64,000 nucleotides of DNA. Origin: Skermanella sp. TT6. GTDB taxonomy: Bacteria; Pseudomonadota; Alphaproteobacteria; Azospirillales; Azospirillaceae. Shown here piece after piece: positions 1-9,853 of this stretch (within the stretch, counting starts at the first letter, position 1; each line of letters starts with the position of its first letter). Both the position numbers and the translations under genes were made by a program. The stretch spans positions 825,501 to 889,500 of the forward strand of contig NZ_CP067420.1 in assembly GCF_016653635.2 (NCBI RefSeq), written 5' to 3'. Below the pieces are notes generated by a model. The model ran no database searches. It was not told the DNA's origin and saw nothing but the letters and a program-made list of their open reading frames with translations.

Positions 1-673
1 ACATGTGCGACAGCTCGACGTCGGAATATTCGGCCTTGTGCAGGGCGGTCACCTCCTGGCGCCACAGCAGGCCGGATTCCATCACGTTGGCCTTTTCGAC
101 CGAGCAGACCTTGTTCTGCCGCTTGCGCGCCAGCTCGAAGGCGACGCGGGCGACGCGGTGGATCTCGGACGTGGTGTAGACCTGGGTGTTGACGCCGCGG
201 CGCTGGCCGTCGGGCAGGTCCTCGATCCCGCGGGGCTCGCCGAAATAGACGCCGCCGGTCAGCTCCCGGACGATCATCAGGTCGAGGCCGCGGACGATGT
301 CCGCCTTGAGGGTCGAGGCGTCCACCAGAGCGTCGAACACGATCGCCGGGCGCAGGTTGGCGAACAGGCCCAGCTCCTTGCGCAGGCGCAGCAGCCCGGC
401 CTCGGGGCGCTTGTCGAAGCCGATATTGTCCCACTTGGGGCCGCCGACGGCGCCCAGCAGCACGGCATCCACGCCCATGGCATCGGCCATGGTCTCGTCG
501 GAAATGGGAACGCCGTAATGGTCGATGGCGATGCCGCCGACCAGGCCTTCCTGCACGTCGAACGTCACTCGCCTGCGACGGTCCATCCAGTCGATCACAC
601 GCCGCACCTGGCGCATCACTTCCGGGCCGATACCATCACCGGGCAGTATCAGCAGCTTCTTGTTGGCGGACAT
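1..673 (-). CDS. leuB: 3-isopropylmalate dehydrogenase, N-terminal part (cut by window edge)
   Basis: Oxidatively decarboxylates 3-isopropylmalate to 2-oxoisocaproate with NAD+, the third step of leucine synthesis in the cytoplasm. The reading frame starts [19 protein letters not shown], the usual isopropylmalate/isocitrate dehydrogenase N-terminus, and continues through GAVGGPKWD and the [13 protein letters not shown] and [15 protein letters not shown] blocks typical of LeuB. About 224 codons are visible; the C-terminal third lies beyond position 1. It follows leuD by 78 bp on the same strand, giving the order leuC-leuD-leuB. Identity is certain; only completeness is not. Confidence 0.96.
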   Translation of the reverse strand, partial: MSANKKLLILPGDGIGPEVMRQVRRVIDWMDRRRRVTFDVQEGLVGGIAIDHYGVPISDETMADAMGVDAVLLGAVGGPKWDNIGFDKRPEAGLLRLRKELGLFANLRPAIVFDALVDASTLKADIVRGLDLMIVRELTGGVYFGEPRGIEDLPDGQRRGVNTQVYTTSEIHRVARVAFELARKRQNKVCSVEKANVMESGLLWRQEVTALHKAEYSDVELSHM

Positions 674-751
674 CGCGTGTTCACTCCATGGATTATCTGT
701 CGGGAAGCTTTGTAGTGCGCCGCGGCGCTCCTGAAAAGCTCCCCTGATGCG

Positions 752-1363
752 CTATGCCCACAACCAGGGTTGCGTGCCGCGCTGCGATGTCTCGTAAGTG
801 TCGATCGAGCCCGCGTGCTCCAGCGTCAGGCCGATGTCGTCCAGGCCGTTGAGCAGGCAGTGCTTCCGGAAGGGATCGACGTCGAACCGGACCTTGCCGC
901 CGTCGGGGCCGGTGATCTCCTGCTTCTCCAGGTCCACCGTGACGACGGCGTTGGAGCCGCGCTCGGCGTCGTCCATCAGCAGGTCCACCTGCTCCTGCGG
1001 CAGGACGATCGGCAGGATGCCGTTCTTGAAGCAGTTGTTGTAGAAGATGTCCGCGAAGCTGGGGGCGATGACGCAGCGGATGCCGAAATCGGCCAGCGCC
1101 CAGGGGGCGTGCTCGCGCGAGGAGCCGCAGCCGAAATTGTCGCCGGCGACCAGGATCTTCGCCTGGCGGTAGGCCGGCTTGTTGAGGACGAAGTCGGGCT
1201 TCTCCTCCCCTTCCGGGGTGTAGCGCATCTCGTCGAACAGGTGCTTGCCCAGGCCGGTCCGCTTGATCGTCTTGAGGAACTGCTTGGGGATCAGCATGTC
1301 GGTATCGACGTTGATGATCGGCAGGGGGGCCGCGACCCCGGTCAGCGTGGTGAATTTTTCCAT
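752..1363 (-). CDS. leuD: 3-isopropylmalate dehydratase small subunit
   Basis: Small (swivelling) subunit of isopropylmalate isomerase, which converts 2-isopropylmalate to 3-isopropylmalate together with LeuC. It has 203 residues, the normal length. It starts [20 protein letters not shown] and contains the substrate-binding [13 protein letters not shown] loop near residues 75-87. It begins 15 bp after the leuC stop, so the two subunits should be co-translated from one message. The start was chosen because it is the only one that retains the conserved FTTLTG N-terminus. Confidence 0.97.
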   Translation of the reverse strand: MEKFTTLTGVAAPLPIINVDTDMLIPKQFLKTIKRTGLGKHLFDEMRYTPEGEEKPDFVLNKPAYRQAKILVAGDNFGCGSSREHAPWALADFGIRCVIAPSFADIFYNNCFKNGILPIVLPQEQVDLLMDDAERGSNAVVTVDLEKQEITGPDGGKVRFDVDPFRKHCLLNGLDDIGLTLEHAGSIDTYETSQRGTQPWLWA

Positions 1364-1378
1364 GATGCGGGACGCTCC

Positions 1379-2785
<1,407 letters not shown>

Positions 2786-2970
2786 TTCTTTAATTCTCTG
2801 ATTCACGTTCCATCGGGGGACCCGAACTGCCCGGCCCCGGGGCCGGACTCACCTCTGGCCGTCAACATAGCCCCTGCCCCTTAGCGTCTCAAGGGACTAG
2901 ACTTTAATGCAATACAGCCCGCGCATTTCGGAGCATCCGATGCGCGGCGCCCCCGGAAAAAGGAAATTTC

Positions 2971-3339
2971 ATGTCGAAACGCGTCTCCGACCTCGCCGTG
3001 ATCGGGGAGACCCCGTCCGAGGAATATGTCATCCGCCCGGACGAGGAGCGCATCCTTGCAGGATCTCCCGACCAGGTGGCGTGGAACCATTTCACCGATG
3101 CGACCGGCCAGTTCTCGGCCGGCGTCTGGGAGGGCGCCCCCGGCGTGTGGCGGGTGAACTTCACCGAGAACGAATTCTGCCACCTGCTGTCCGGCGTGGT
3201 CGTGGTGCGCGACGAGGCGGGCGGCGAGCGGACCTTCAAGGCGGGGGACGCCTTCGTGATGCCGGCGGGGTTCGTGGGGACGTGGGAGGTGGTGGAGCGG
3301 GCGCGGAAGCTTTATGCGACGTTCGAGGCGGTGACCTGA
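2971..3339 (+). CDS. Small cupin-domain protein (cupin_3/DUF861 type)
   Basis: A 122-residue protein forming a single cupin barrel. The pattern GVWRVNFTENEFCHLLSGVVVV followed by FKAGDAFVMPAGFVGTWEVVE (residues about 56-110) matches the cupin_3 group seen in EutQ-like and ureidoglycolate-lyase-like proteins. The start MSKRVSDLAVIGETP is preceded by AAAAAGGAAA, an acceptable ribosome site. It is transcribed away from leuC and towards the superoxide dismutase gene. The substrate is unknown; many stand-alone proteins of this type have no assigned function. Confidence 0.8.
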   Translation: MSKRVSDLAVIGETPSEEYVIRPDEERILAGSPDQVAWNHFTDATGQFSAGVWEGAPGVWRVNFTENEFCHLLSGVVVVRDEAGGERTFKAGDAFVMPAGFVGTWEVVERARKLYATFEAVT

Positions 3340-3475
3340 CCCGGCGATCTGTTGGAGACTGATCGAAAGTGCGCTCCGATCAGCCTCGAAGAGAAAATGC
3401 CCGGCGCCCATCTAGGCTGAGGGTGGCAACGGCGTGCGCCGTCGGCCGATGGTTTCTTCAGGGAGGGCACGAGCG

Positions 3476-4207
3476 ATGCTGATGATGGGGCGCCGCGGAT
3501 TTCTTGCGGCTGCGGGGGCCGTCTCGATGGTCACGCTGGCGGGCGGAGCGGTGGGCCGGGCGTGGGCCCAGGCGCCGACGGGGCCGTTCAAGCTGGATCC
3601 GCTGGGCTATGCGCCGTCGGCGCTGGAGCCGCACATCGATGCGAAGACCATGGAGATCCACCATGGGCGCCATCACGCGGCCTATGTCAACAACCTGAAC
3701 ACGGCGGTGAAGGACCATTCCAGGGTCGCGGAGATGCCGCTCCAGAACATCCTGGCGAAGCTGGGCGAGATGCCCGAGGCGGTGCGGACGGCGATCCGGA
3801 ACAATGGCGGCGGGCACGCCAACCACACCATGTTCTGGCAGATCATGGGGCCGGGCGGCGAAGCTCCGGAGGGCGAGCTGAAGGCGGCGATCGACCGCGA
3901 CCTGGGCGGCCTGGAGTCCATGAAGGAGCTGTTCAACGGCGCCGGGGCGCGGGTGTTCGGGTCCGGCTGGGTGTTCGTGACGGTGGACCGCCAGGGCAAG
4001 CTGGCGCTGGACAGCCGGCCGAACCAGGACACGCCCCTGATGGACGGCAAGCGGGTGCTGATGGGCAACGACGTGTGGGAGCACGCCTATTACCTGACCT
4101 ATCAGAACCGCCGGGCCGACTACCTGAAGGCGTGGTGGAACACGGTGAACTGGGCCAAGGTCGGCGAGCGCTACGCCGCCGCCAAGGCGGGAACGCTGAC
4201 GATCTGA
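3476..4207 (+). CDS. Exported Fe/Mn superoxide dismutase with Tat-type signal
   Basis: Dismutates superoxide to hydrogen peroxide and oxygen. The C-terminal 200 residues are a complete Fe/Mn SOD: MEIHHGRHHAAYVNNLN, NNGGGHANHTMFWQIM and DVWEHAYYLTYQNRRADYL carry the metal-binding His, His, Asp and His. The N-terminus MLMMGRRGFLAAAGAVSMVT has a twin-arginine motif, a hydrophobic stretch and an AQA cleavage site, so the enzyme is predicted to be exported folded. The start at 3476 was chosen because GGGAGGG lies 8 bases upstream. Cytosolic SODs lack this extension, so the target here is probably extracytoplasmic superoxide. Confidence 0.93.
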   Translation: MLMMGRRGFLAAAGAVSMVTLAGGAVGRAWAQAPTGPFKLDPLGYAPSALEPHIDAKTMEIHHGRHHAAYVNNLNTAVKDHSRVAEMPLQNILAKLGEMPEAVRTAIRNNGGGHANHTMFWQIMGPGGEAPEGELKAAIDRDLGGLESMKELFNGAGARVFGSGWVFVTVDRQGKLALDSRPNQDTPLMDGKRVLMGNDVWEHAYYLTYQNRRADYLKAWWNTVNWAKVGERYAAAKAGTLTI

Positions 4208-4235
4208 GGCGTCCGCCGCCGTCGTTTCCGGGGAG

Positions 4236-4275
4236 GGGCGGCGTCACGCCGCCCATGGTGCGCGGGACGCGCACC
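4236..4275. terminator. Twin hairpins between convergent genes, possible bidirectional terminator
   Basis: Two perfect 8-bp stems sit side by side in the 77-bp gap between the converging SOD and topoisomerase genes. The first is GGGCGGCG/CGCCGCCC with a TCA loop (4236-4254). The second is GGTGCGCG/CGCGCACC with a three-base loop (4257-4275). Neither is followed by a T-run on either strand. Termination is therefore inferred from position and stem strength only; a repeat element is an alternative. Confidence 0.4.
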
Positions 4276-4284
4276 CTCCGGGCG

Positions 4285-6438
4285 TCAGGGTGAGGCCTTG
4301 GCGTGCGCGTCCAGGAACTTGCGGCAGGCGTCGAAGTCGGTGCTCACCTCCGGCGGCAGCGGGACGCCCTTGCGGGTGGCGAGGCTGTTGGCGAAGGCCA
4401 GCATCTTCTCGGTCGGCGGATTGCCGGACGGCTTGGGCGCGACCTTGCGCGGCGTGGCGGCCCGGCGGCGTTTCGGCGCCGCAGGAGCCTCGCCATCGGC
4501 AGGCGCCGCCGCGGACTTTCGCTTGCGTGCGGTTCCGGGTGCGGCGGCGCGGCGCCTGGACGGGGCCTTGCGGACGGGAGGGGCCGGGGCGCCCAGGTCC
4601 AGGGCGGTGCCCCGGCGGGACCGGAGGGCGCCGATCAGGCGTTCGGCCTCGGTCGCGATGCCGTCGATGACGTGGCGGAACTCGGCCCGGCCGGTCACGA
4701 TCTCGTCCAGCCGCATCTCCCAGACGGCGGTGGTGCCGGGATCGACCAGCACGGGCGCGGAGGTCCGCAGCAGCTCGAACAGGTGGAGGCCGGCCGGCGT
4801 CGGCACCACCAGCTTGCCGTCGGTCGCCAGCATGTTCTGCCGCTTCAGCCCCTTGATCACCTCGGCGCGGGTCGCCGGCGTGCCGATGCCCTTGGCTTCC
4901 TTCAGCCGGTCGCGCAGCGCCGGGTCCTCGACGAAGCGCCAGGCGTTCTGCATGGCGTCGATCAGGGTGCCCTCGTTGTAGCGGGGCGGCGGCTGGGTCC
5001 GCTTGGCCTCCACCTTGGCGTCGGACAGGGTGGCGGGGTCGCCGTCATTGACGGAGGGAAGGGTCTGTTCGTTCTCGGGCTCGGCGGGGGCGCCCGGCTC
5101 GGTGCCGCCGAAGACCTGCTTCCAGCCCAGCCGGATCGGCACGCGGCCGATGGTGCGGAACTCCACCGGCTTGCCCGGCGGCATCGGCACCGGCATCGTG
5201 ATGGTGGTCTGGCGGTACTCGTAGTCCGGCATCACGATCGCCAGGTAGGAGCGGCAGATCAGCGCGAACAGGCGCTTCTCGTCGTCGCTCAGCCGGGCCA
5301 GCCGGGGCTCCAGGTCGTTCAGGACGTTGACGTTGGGGACGATCGCGTGGTGCGACACGCCTTCCAGCGACTTGTCGTGGAAATGGCCGGACTTGCCCTT
5401 GCGGATCACCGGGCGCGAGATGTCCAGGTGGGCGAAGCCCCGCAGCGCGGTCAGCGCGCCGACGATCGCCGGAACGTCGGCGATCTGGTTCTCCGACAGG
5501 TAGCGGGCCTCGGCGCGGGGGTAGGTGATCAGCTTCTTGCCGTCGCCGTCGTAAAGCTCCTGGGCGACCGCCAGGGTCTTGTCGGCGTTCCAGCCCCAGC
5601 GCTGGCCGCAGGTCTTCTGGAGCGCGGGCAGGTCGAACAGGCGGGGGGGACCCTGCCGCTTCTCCTCCACCGTCACCGCCAGGGGGCCCCGGCAGCCTTC
5701 GGCGGCGGCGGCGATCGCCTCCGCCCGGGCGCGGTCCTTGATCCGGTCCTTGGGCGGCGGGGCGTGGCGCATCAGGAAGGTGCCGGCCTCCACCGTCGCG
5801 GTGGCCGTGACCTCGAAATAATCCTCCGGCTTGAAGTCCAGGATCTCCAGCTCGCGCAGGCAGACGATCGCCAGGGTCGGCGTCTTGACCCGGCCGATCC
5901 CGATGACGCCCTTGACGCCCGGGGCCAGCAGGGTCGTGGTTGCGGTGCGCGTCAGGGACAGGTTGAAGATCTGGTCGGCCTGCTGGCGCGCGACCGCCGC
6001 CTCGTAGACGGGCCGCAGCTCCGCGTTGGGCTTCAGCCGGTCGAAGGCGTCGCGGATCGTCTTTGGGTCCTGCGCGGTGAAGATGGCGCGCAGCACCGGC
6101 CCGCGGAACCCGACATGCTCCAGGATCTCCTGCCCGATCAGCTGGCCCTCGCGGTCGCAGTCGGTCGCCAGGATCACCCGGTCGCACGCCTTGAGGGCCG
6201 ACGCGATGGCCTGGAACTTGGCCGGCTTGTTGCCGTTCGGGTCCGGCCGAGTCGGGTACAGCCCGTCGGGCTTGAGCAGGGCCGAGGACCAGCGCTTCCA
6301 GGCGGGATTGACCTCGTCCGGCTCGGCCAGCCGCAGCAGGTGCCCCTCCGCCGGCAGGATGCGGCCGAACCGGTCGCCCAGCGCGGCGCGCAGGTCTTTG
6401 GCCTGACTGGATTTTTCCGTGATGATGACGGTCGCCAT
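4285..6438 (-). CDS. topB: DNA topoisomerase III (type IA)
   Basis: Type IA topoisomerase that breaks one DNA strand, passes the other through and reseals, used to decatenate and process recombination or replication intermediates. It has 717 residues: Toprim domain at the N-terminus ([17 protein letters not shown], then [13 protein letters not shown] with the metal-binding DxDxE-type site), the [14 protein letters not shown] segment, and the active-site region [16 protein letters not shown] carrying the nucleophilic Tyr. The usual motif is YPRTDSRYL, so the TDS part is altered to AEA. A Lys/Ala/Pro-rich linker leads to a small C-terminal domain ([20 protein letters not shown]) found in many alphaproteobacterial type IA enzymes. 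Confidence 0.93.
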   Translation of the reverse strand: MATVIITEKSSQAKDLRAALGDRFGRILPAEGHLLRLAEPDEVNPAWKRWSSALLKPDGLYPTRPDPNGNKPAKFQAIASALKACDRVILATDCDREGQLIGQEILEHVGFRGPVLRAIFTAQDPKTIRDAFDRLKPNAELRPVYEAAVARQQADQIFNLSLTRTATTTLLAPGVKGVIGIGRVKTPTLAIVCLRELEILDFKPEDYFEVTATATVEAGTFLMRHAPPPKDRIKDRARAEAIAAAAEGCRGPLAVTVEEKRQGPPRLFDLPALQKTCGQRWGWNADKTLAVAQELYDGDGKKLITYPRAEARYLSENQIADVPAIVGALTALRGFAHLDISRPVIRKGKSGHFHDKSLEGVSHHAIVPNVNVLNDLEPRLARLSDDEKRLFALICRSYLAIVMPDYEYRQTTITMPVPMPPGKPVEFRTIGRVPIRLGWKQVFGGTEPGAPAEPENEQTLPSVNDGDPATLSDAKVEAKRTQPPPRYNEGTLIDAMQNAWRFVEDPALRDRLKEAKGIGTPATRAEVIKGLKRQNMLATDGKLVVPTPAGLHLFELLRTSAPVLVDPGTTAVWEMRLDEIVTGRAEFRHVIDGIATEAERLIGALRSRRGTALDLGAPAPPVRKAPSRRRAAAPGTARKRKSAAAPADGEAPAAPKRRRAATPRKVAPKPSGNPPTEKMLAFANSLATRKGVPLPPEVSTDFDACRKFLDAHAKASP

Positions 6439-6636
6439 GGGAAAGCACGCCGGGCTGTGATGACGGGGCGATAATAGGGCGTGCGAGCAAACAAAGCAAG
6501 AACATCGGCGGGCGGTTGCGACCCGCCGCGGTCCTGCTACACGTCATGATGGCGCTTCAGAATGGATTAACACATTTATTTATATTTCGACTGGTATCGC
6601 ATATTCTTTCGGTTGCCATTTCCTGGGAGATACTCC

Positions 6637-7761
6637 GTGACGGACATATCGGTCAACAGATTAGCCCAACTGGCGGCCGCCAACGGCTCGCCCGAAGCGG
6701 AGTGGAGCGAGGTCACCCTGACACAGCGGATCGCCCTGGAATGCGACGCCATGGCCCGGCATGCGCTGAGCACCGGGCTGGCCATCCCGGAGCCGCTGAT
6801 GCAGCGGCTGGACACGATCGAGACCGCAGCGACCGTGGGCGGCGTCCCGGCCGCGACGCTCGCCGCCCTGCACGCCCAACTGGCCAAGGTGGTGGCGCCG
6901 GCGTCGCCGCGGACGATCTACCTGCTCCAAATCGACCGGGCACGGAACAGCTTCATGTCGTGCCTCGGTCCCCTGCCGGCGATCCGGCGGCTGGTGGCCG
7001 GCACCGCGCTGTTCACCCTGATGTTCGTGCTGACCAGCCTGTCCGACGCGGTCAGCGTCAAGAACCTCGCCTCCGACATCTACTCGATGAGCGGATTGGA
7101 CAGCCTTCTGGTCCTGGCCTTCCTGATGAGCGCCGCGGCCATGGGCGGCTGCTTCCATGCCCTGTTCACCGCCCATTCCTATATCGGGGCCGGCACCTAT
7201 GACCCGCACTTCGAGTCGTCCTACTGGATCCGCATCGGGCTCGGCGTGATCGCCGGGCTCGTCCTGTCCCAGATGATCCCGATCGGGCCGGAGGTCGACC
7301 AGACGACCGGAGCGATCACCTCGGGCTCGGCGGCTGCCACTTTCAGCAAGCCGCTGCTGGCCCTGCTCGGCGGCTTCTCGGCGACGCTGGTCTACACGAT
7401 CCTGCAGCGGCTGGTGGACACCGTCGAGTCCCTGTTCAGGCAGAAGGCCGACGCGGCGACGGCTCCCGTCCGCGGCACGGCACCGGCGGGTTCGGACATC
7501 GCCCCGGCGGCGCCTGCCCCGGCTCCGGCGGCGGACGGCGCCCCGGGCAACCTGGCGACCAGCGCCGCCGCGGTGGCGGCGGTCGCCGCCGCGACGACCG
7601 CCGCGGCCGCCGCCATGATGCCCGCCGCGGCGGAGCCAGAGGCGGCTTCTCCGGCGGACGCCCAAACGGCGGACGCCCAAACGGCGGACGCTCAGCCCCC
7701 GCAGCCGGCCGAGCCGTCCGCCGCTCCGGATGCCGCGGACGCGGAGCGGAAGTCGGCGTGA
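6637..7761 (+). CDS. Membrane protein with Ala-rich cytoplasmic tail, function unknown
   Basis: Not recognised as a named family. A GTG start at 6637 is preferred because GGGAGA lies 6 bases upstream; this gives 374 residues. A soluble N-terminal region of about 110 residues is followed by four predicted membrane segments (around LVAGTALFTLMFVLTSL, SLLVLAFLMSAAAMGGCF, IGLGVIAGLVLSQMI and PLLALLGGFSATLVYTIL). The last about 110 residues are rich in Ala and Pro with three tandem TADAQ units (DNA 7657-7695). It stands alone between divergent topB and convergent serB. The layout suggests an inner-membrane protein with a disordered tail. Confidence 0.7.
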   Translation: MTDISVNRLAQLAAANGSPEAEWSEVTLTQRIALECDAMARHALSTGLAIPEPLMQRLDTIETAATVGGVPAATLAALHAQLAKVVAPASPRTIYLLQIDRARNSFMSCLGPLPAIRRLVAGTALFTLMFVLTSLSDAVSVKNLASDIYSMSGLDSLLVLAFLMSAAAMGGCFHALFTAHSYIGAGTYDPHFESSYWIRIGLGVIAGLVLSQMIPIGPEVDQTTGAITSGSAAATFSKPLLALLGGFSATLVYTILQRLVDTVESLFRQKADAATAPVRGTAPAGSDIAPAAPAPAPAADGAPGNLATSAAAVAAVAAATTAAAAAMMPAAAEPEAASPADAQTADAQTADAQPPQPAEPSAAPDAADAERKSA

Positions 7762-7777
7762 CGGAAAGCGCCGGGTC

Positions 7778-8689
7778 TCAGGAGGTCCGGCGGGGCGCCT
7801 GGATCTCCTCGGCGCGATAGCCCTGGGCGTAGAGCAGCGCGGTCAGGTCGGAGCGCTCCACCCGCGCCCGCGCCTGGGCCGCCACCGCCGGCTTGGCGTG
7901 GAACGCGACGCCCAGCCCGGCGGCCTGGAGCATCGGCAGGTCGTTGGCGCCGTCGCCCACCGCGATGGATTCCCGGAGCGGGATCCGGTGGGCGCCGGCG
8001 ACCCGGATCAGGGCGGCCACCTTGGCGTCCTTGTCCAGGATCGGCTCGACCGCCCGGCCGCTCAGCCGTCCGTCCGCGATCTCGAAATCGTTGGCCTGGT
8101 CCTCGTCGAACCCGACCTCGGCGCGCACCCGCTCGGTGAAGAACTTGAAGCCGCCGGACACCAGGGTACAGTAGGCGCCGTTCGCCTTCATGGTCGCGAC
8201 CAGCGCCAGCGCGCCCGGCATCAGCTCGACCCGGCCGTAGACCTGCTCCAGCGCCTCCACCGGCAGGTCCTTGAGGAGCGCCACCCGCTCGCGCAGCGCG
8301 TCCTTGAAGTCGATCTCGCCGTTCATCGCGCGCCAGGTGATCCCGGCGATCAGGTCCTTGAGCCCGACCAGCTCGGCCAGCTCGTCCAGCATCTCCTGCC
8401 GGATGATGGTGGACTCCATGTCGGCGACCAGCAGCCGCTTGCGGCGGCCCTCGGCCGGCTGGGTGATCAGGTCCACCGGGCGCCCGGGCAAGGCGGTGTG
8501 GAGCGCCGCGTCGGCCTGGTCGCAGTTGAGCCCGTCGAACGGGATGTCGCAGGCGACGCCGGGAGCGAGCCAGTCCGGGGCGCCGGTTTCGGCCCCCAGG
8601 TCCTTCAGGGCGGCGCGCGCGGCGCCGACCGTGCTATCGTCCAGGTCGGCGGCGGCGGGATCGGCGATCAGGGTCAGGACATTGTTCAT
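7778..8689 (-). CDS. serB: Phosphoserine phosphatase
   Basis: HAD-family phosphatase that releases serine from phosphoserine, the last step of serine synthesis. It has 303 residues, the usual length for alphaproteobacterial SerB with its N-terminal non-catalytic domain. Motif I is VADMESTII, where the second acidic residue is Glu instead of the usual Asp of DMDST. Motif II (TLVSGGFKFF), motif III Lys and motif IV (VGDGANDLPML) are intact. It is divergent from miaA with a 38-bp gap, so the two probably share a promoter region. An active enzyme is likely because the other motifs are normal. Confidence 0.94.
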   Translation of the reverse strand: MNNVLTLIADPAAADLDDSTVGAARAALKDLGAETGAPDWLAPGVACDIPFDGLNCDQADAALHTALPGRPVDLITQPAEGRRKRLLVADMESTIIRQEMLDELAELVGLKDLIAGITWRAMNGEIDFKDALRERVALLKDLPVEALEQVYGRVELMPGALALVATMKANGAYCTLVSGGFKFFTERVRAEVGFDEDQANDFEIADGRLSGRAVEPILDKDAKVAALIRVAGAHRIPLRESIAVGDGANDLPMLQAAGLGVAFHAKPAVAAQARARVERSDLTALLYAQGYRAEEIQAPRRTS

Positions 8690-8727
8690 GGAAGCATCCG
8701 CGGGCGAGGGTCGGCCGCCTTTATGAA

Positions 8728-9690
8728 ATGTCTCACCAAGCGTTGTCCATGCCCGATAAACCCGTAATCGTCGTCGGCGGACCTACCGCCAGCGGCAAAT
8801 CCGCGCTGGCGCTCGATCTGGCCGAGGAATTCGGCGGTACCGTCGTCAATGCCGACAGCATGCAGATCTACGCCGAGCTGCCGGTCCTGACCGCCCGGCC
8901 GACCGCGGAGGACGAGGCGCGGGCGCCGCACCGGCTCTACGGCGCGCTGCCGGCGTCGGAGCGCTGCTCGGCGGCGCGCTGGCGGGCGCTGGCCCTGGCG
9001 GAGATCGCCGAGGCCCGCGGCTCCGGCCGGTTGCCGATCGTGGTCGGCGGCACCGGCCTCTATATCCGGGCCCTGATGGACGGGCTGGCCGACATCCCGC
9101 CGATCCCCGAGGCGGTCCGCGCCTCCGTGCGGGAGCGGCGGGAGGCGCTGGGCGCCGCCGGCCTGCACGCGCTGCTGGCCGAACGCGACCCCGCCACGGC
9201 GGCCCGCCTGAAACCGGGCGACGGCCAGCGCCTGGGCCGCGCGCTGGAGGTGCTGGAGGCGACCGGCCGGTCGATCACCGACTGGCAGTCCGACCCGGCG
9301 GCCGGCCCGCCGCCCGGCCTGCGCTTCGTGCCGTTCGTGGTCGATCCGCCGCGCGATGCGCTGTACGCCGCCTGCGACCGGCGCTTCGACGTCATGATGG
9401 AGCACGGCGCGCTGGACGAGGTCCGCGCGCTGCTGGAGCTGGACCTCGCCCCCGGCCTGCCGGCCCTGAAGGCGCTGGGCGTGCCCGAGCTTTCGGCCTA
9501 TCTGCGCGGCGAGGCCGGGCTGGAGGAGGCGGTCGCCGCCGCCAAGACCTCGACGCGGCGCTATGCCAAACGGCAGGGCACCTGGTTCCGCCACCAGCTC
9601 GGCCCGGCGCATGGCAGCCATGTGATTAATGCGCAAGATTCGGAAAGCATGCAACAAACGGTTCGCAACATAATTCGCAAAATGGGTTGA
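8728..9690 (+). CDS. miaA: tRNA dimethylallyltransferase
   Basis: Transfers a dimethylallyl group to A37 of tRNAs that read codons starting with U, which improves decoding. The protein has the P-loop GGPTASGKSALALDLA near the start, VVNADSMQIYAELPVLTARP, and GGTGLYIRALMDGLADIP, all signatures of MiaA. The length is 320 residues from 8728, or 313 from an in-frame ATG at 8749. Neither start has a good ribosome site, and the shorter form looks more like the family N-terminus. The serB-miaA-ilvBNC arrangement is a recurrent order in Rhodospirillales. Confidence 0.95.
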   Translation: MSHQALSMPDKPVIVVGGPTASGKSALALDLAEEFGGTVVNADSMQIYAELPVLTARPTAEDEARAPHRLYGALPASERCSAARWRALALAEIAEARGSGRLPIVVGGTGLYIRALMDGLADIPPIPEAVRASVRERREALGAAGLHALLAERDPATAARLKPGDGQRLGRALEVLEATGRSITDWQSDPAAGPPPGLRFVPFVVDPPRDALYAACDRRFDVMMEHGALDEVRALLELDLAPGLPALKALGVPELSAYLRGEAGLEEAVAAAKTSTRRYAKRQGTWFRHQLGPAHGSHVINAQDSESMQQTVRNIIRKMG

Positions 9691-9732
9691 CCCTGGAAAA
9701 TGTTTTGATTAGGTTGCGGCTTCCCGGCCCTC

Positions 9733-9756
9733 GGCACTGCCCCGGGCCGAAGTGCC
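9733..9756 (+). other. Small hairpin in the ilvB leader
   Basis: GGCACT (9733-9738) and AGTGCC (9751-9756) form a perfect 6-bp stem with a 12-base G/C-rich loop, about 100 bases before the ilvB start. There is no T-run after it, so it is not an intrinsic terminator. A role in regulating ilvB is possible but nothing else in the sequence supports it. Confidence 0.25.
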
Positions 9757-9853
9757 AACTTGCTGAATTTCCTGAGAAACAACGGGATTTTCATAGACGG
9801 AGACGAGGCATCCGCGGTGCGCGCGGGTGCGCTACATACGAAGGTAGTCAAAG

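Noticed and set aside
9733-9756. The hairpin before ilvB as an intrinsic terminator
   Set aside because: Six base pairs only and no T-run follows.
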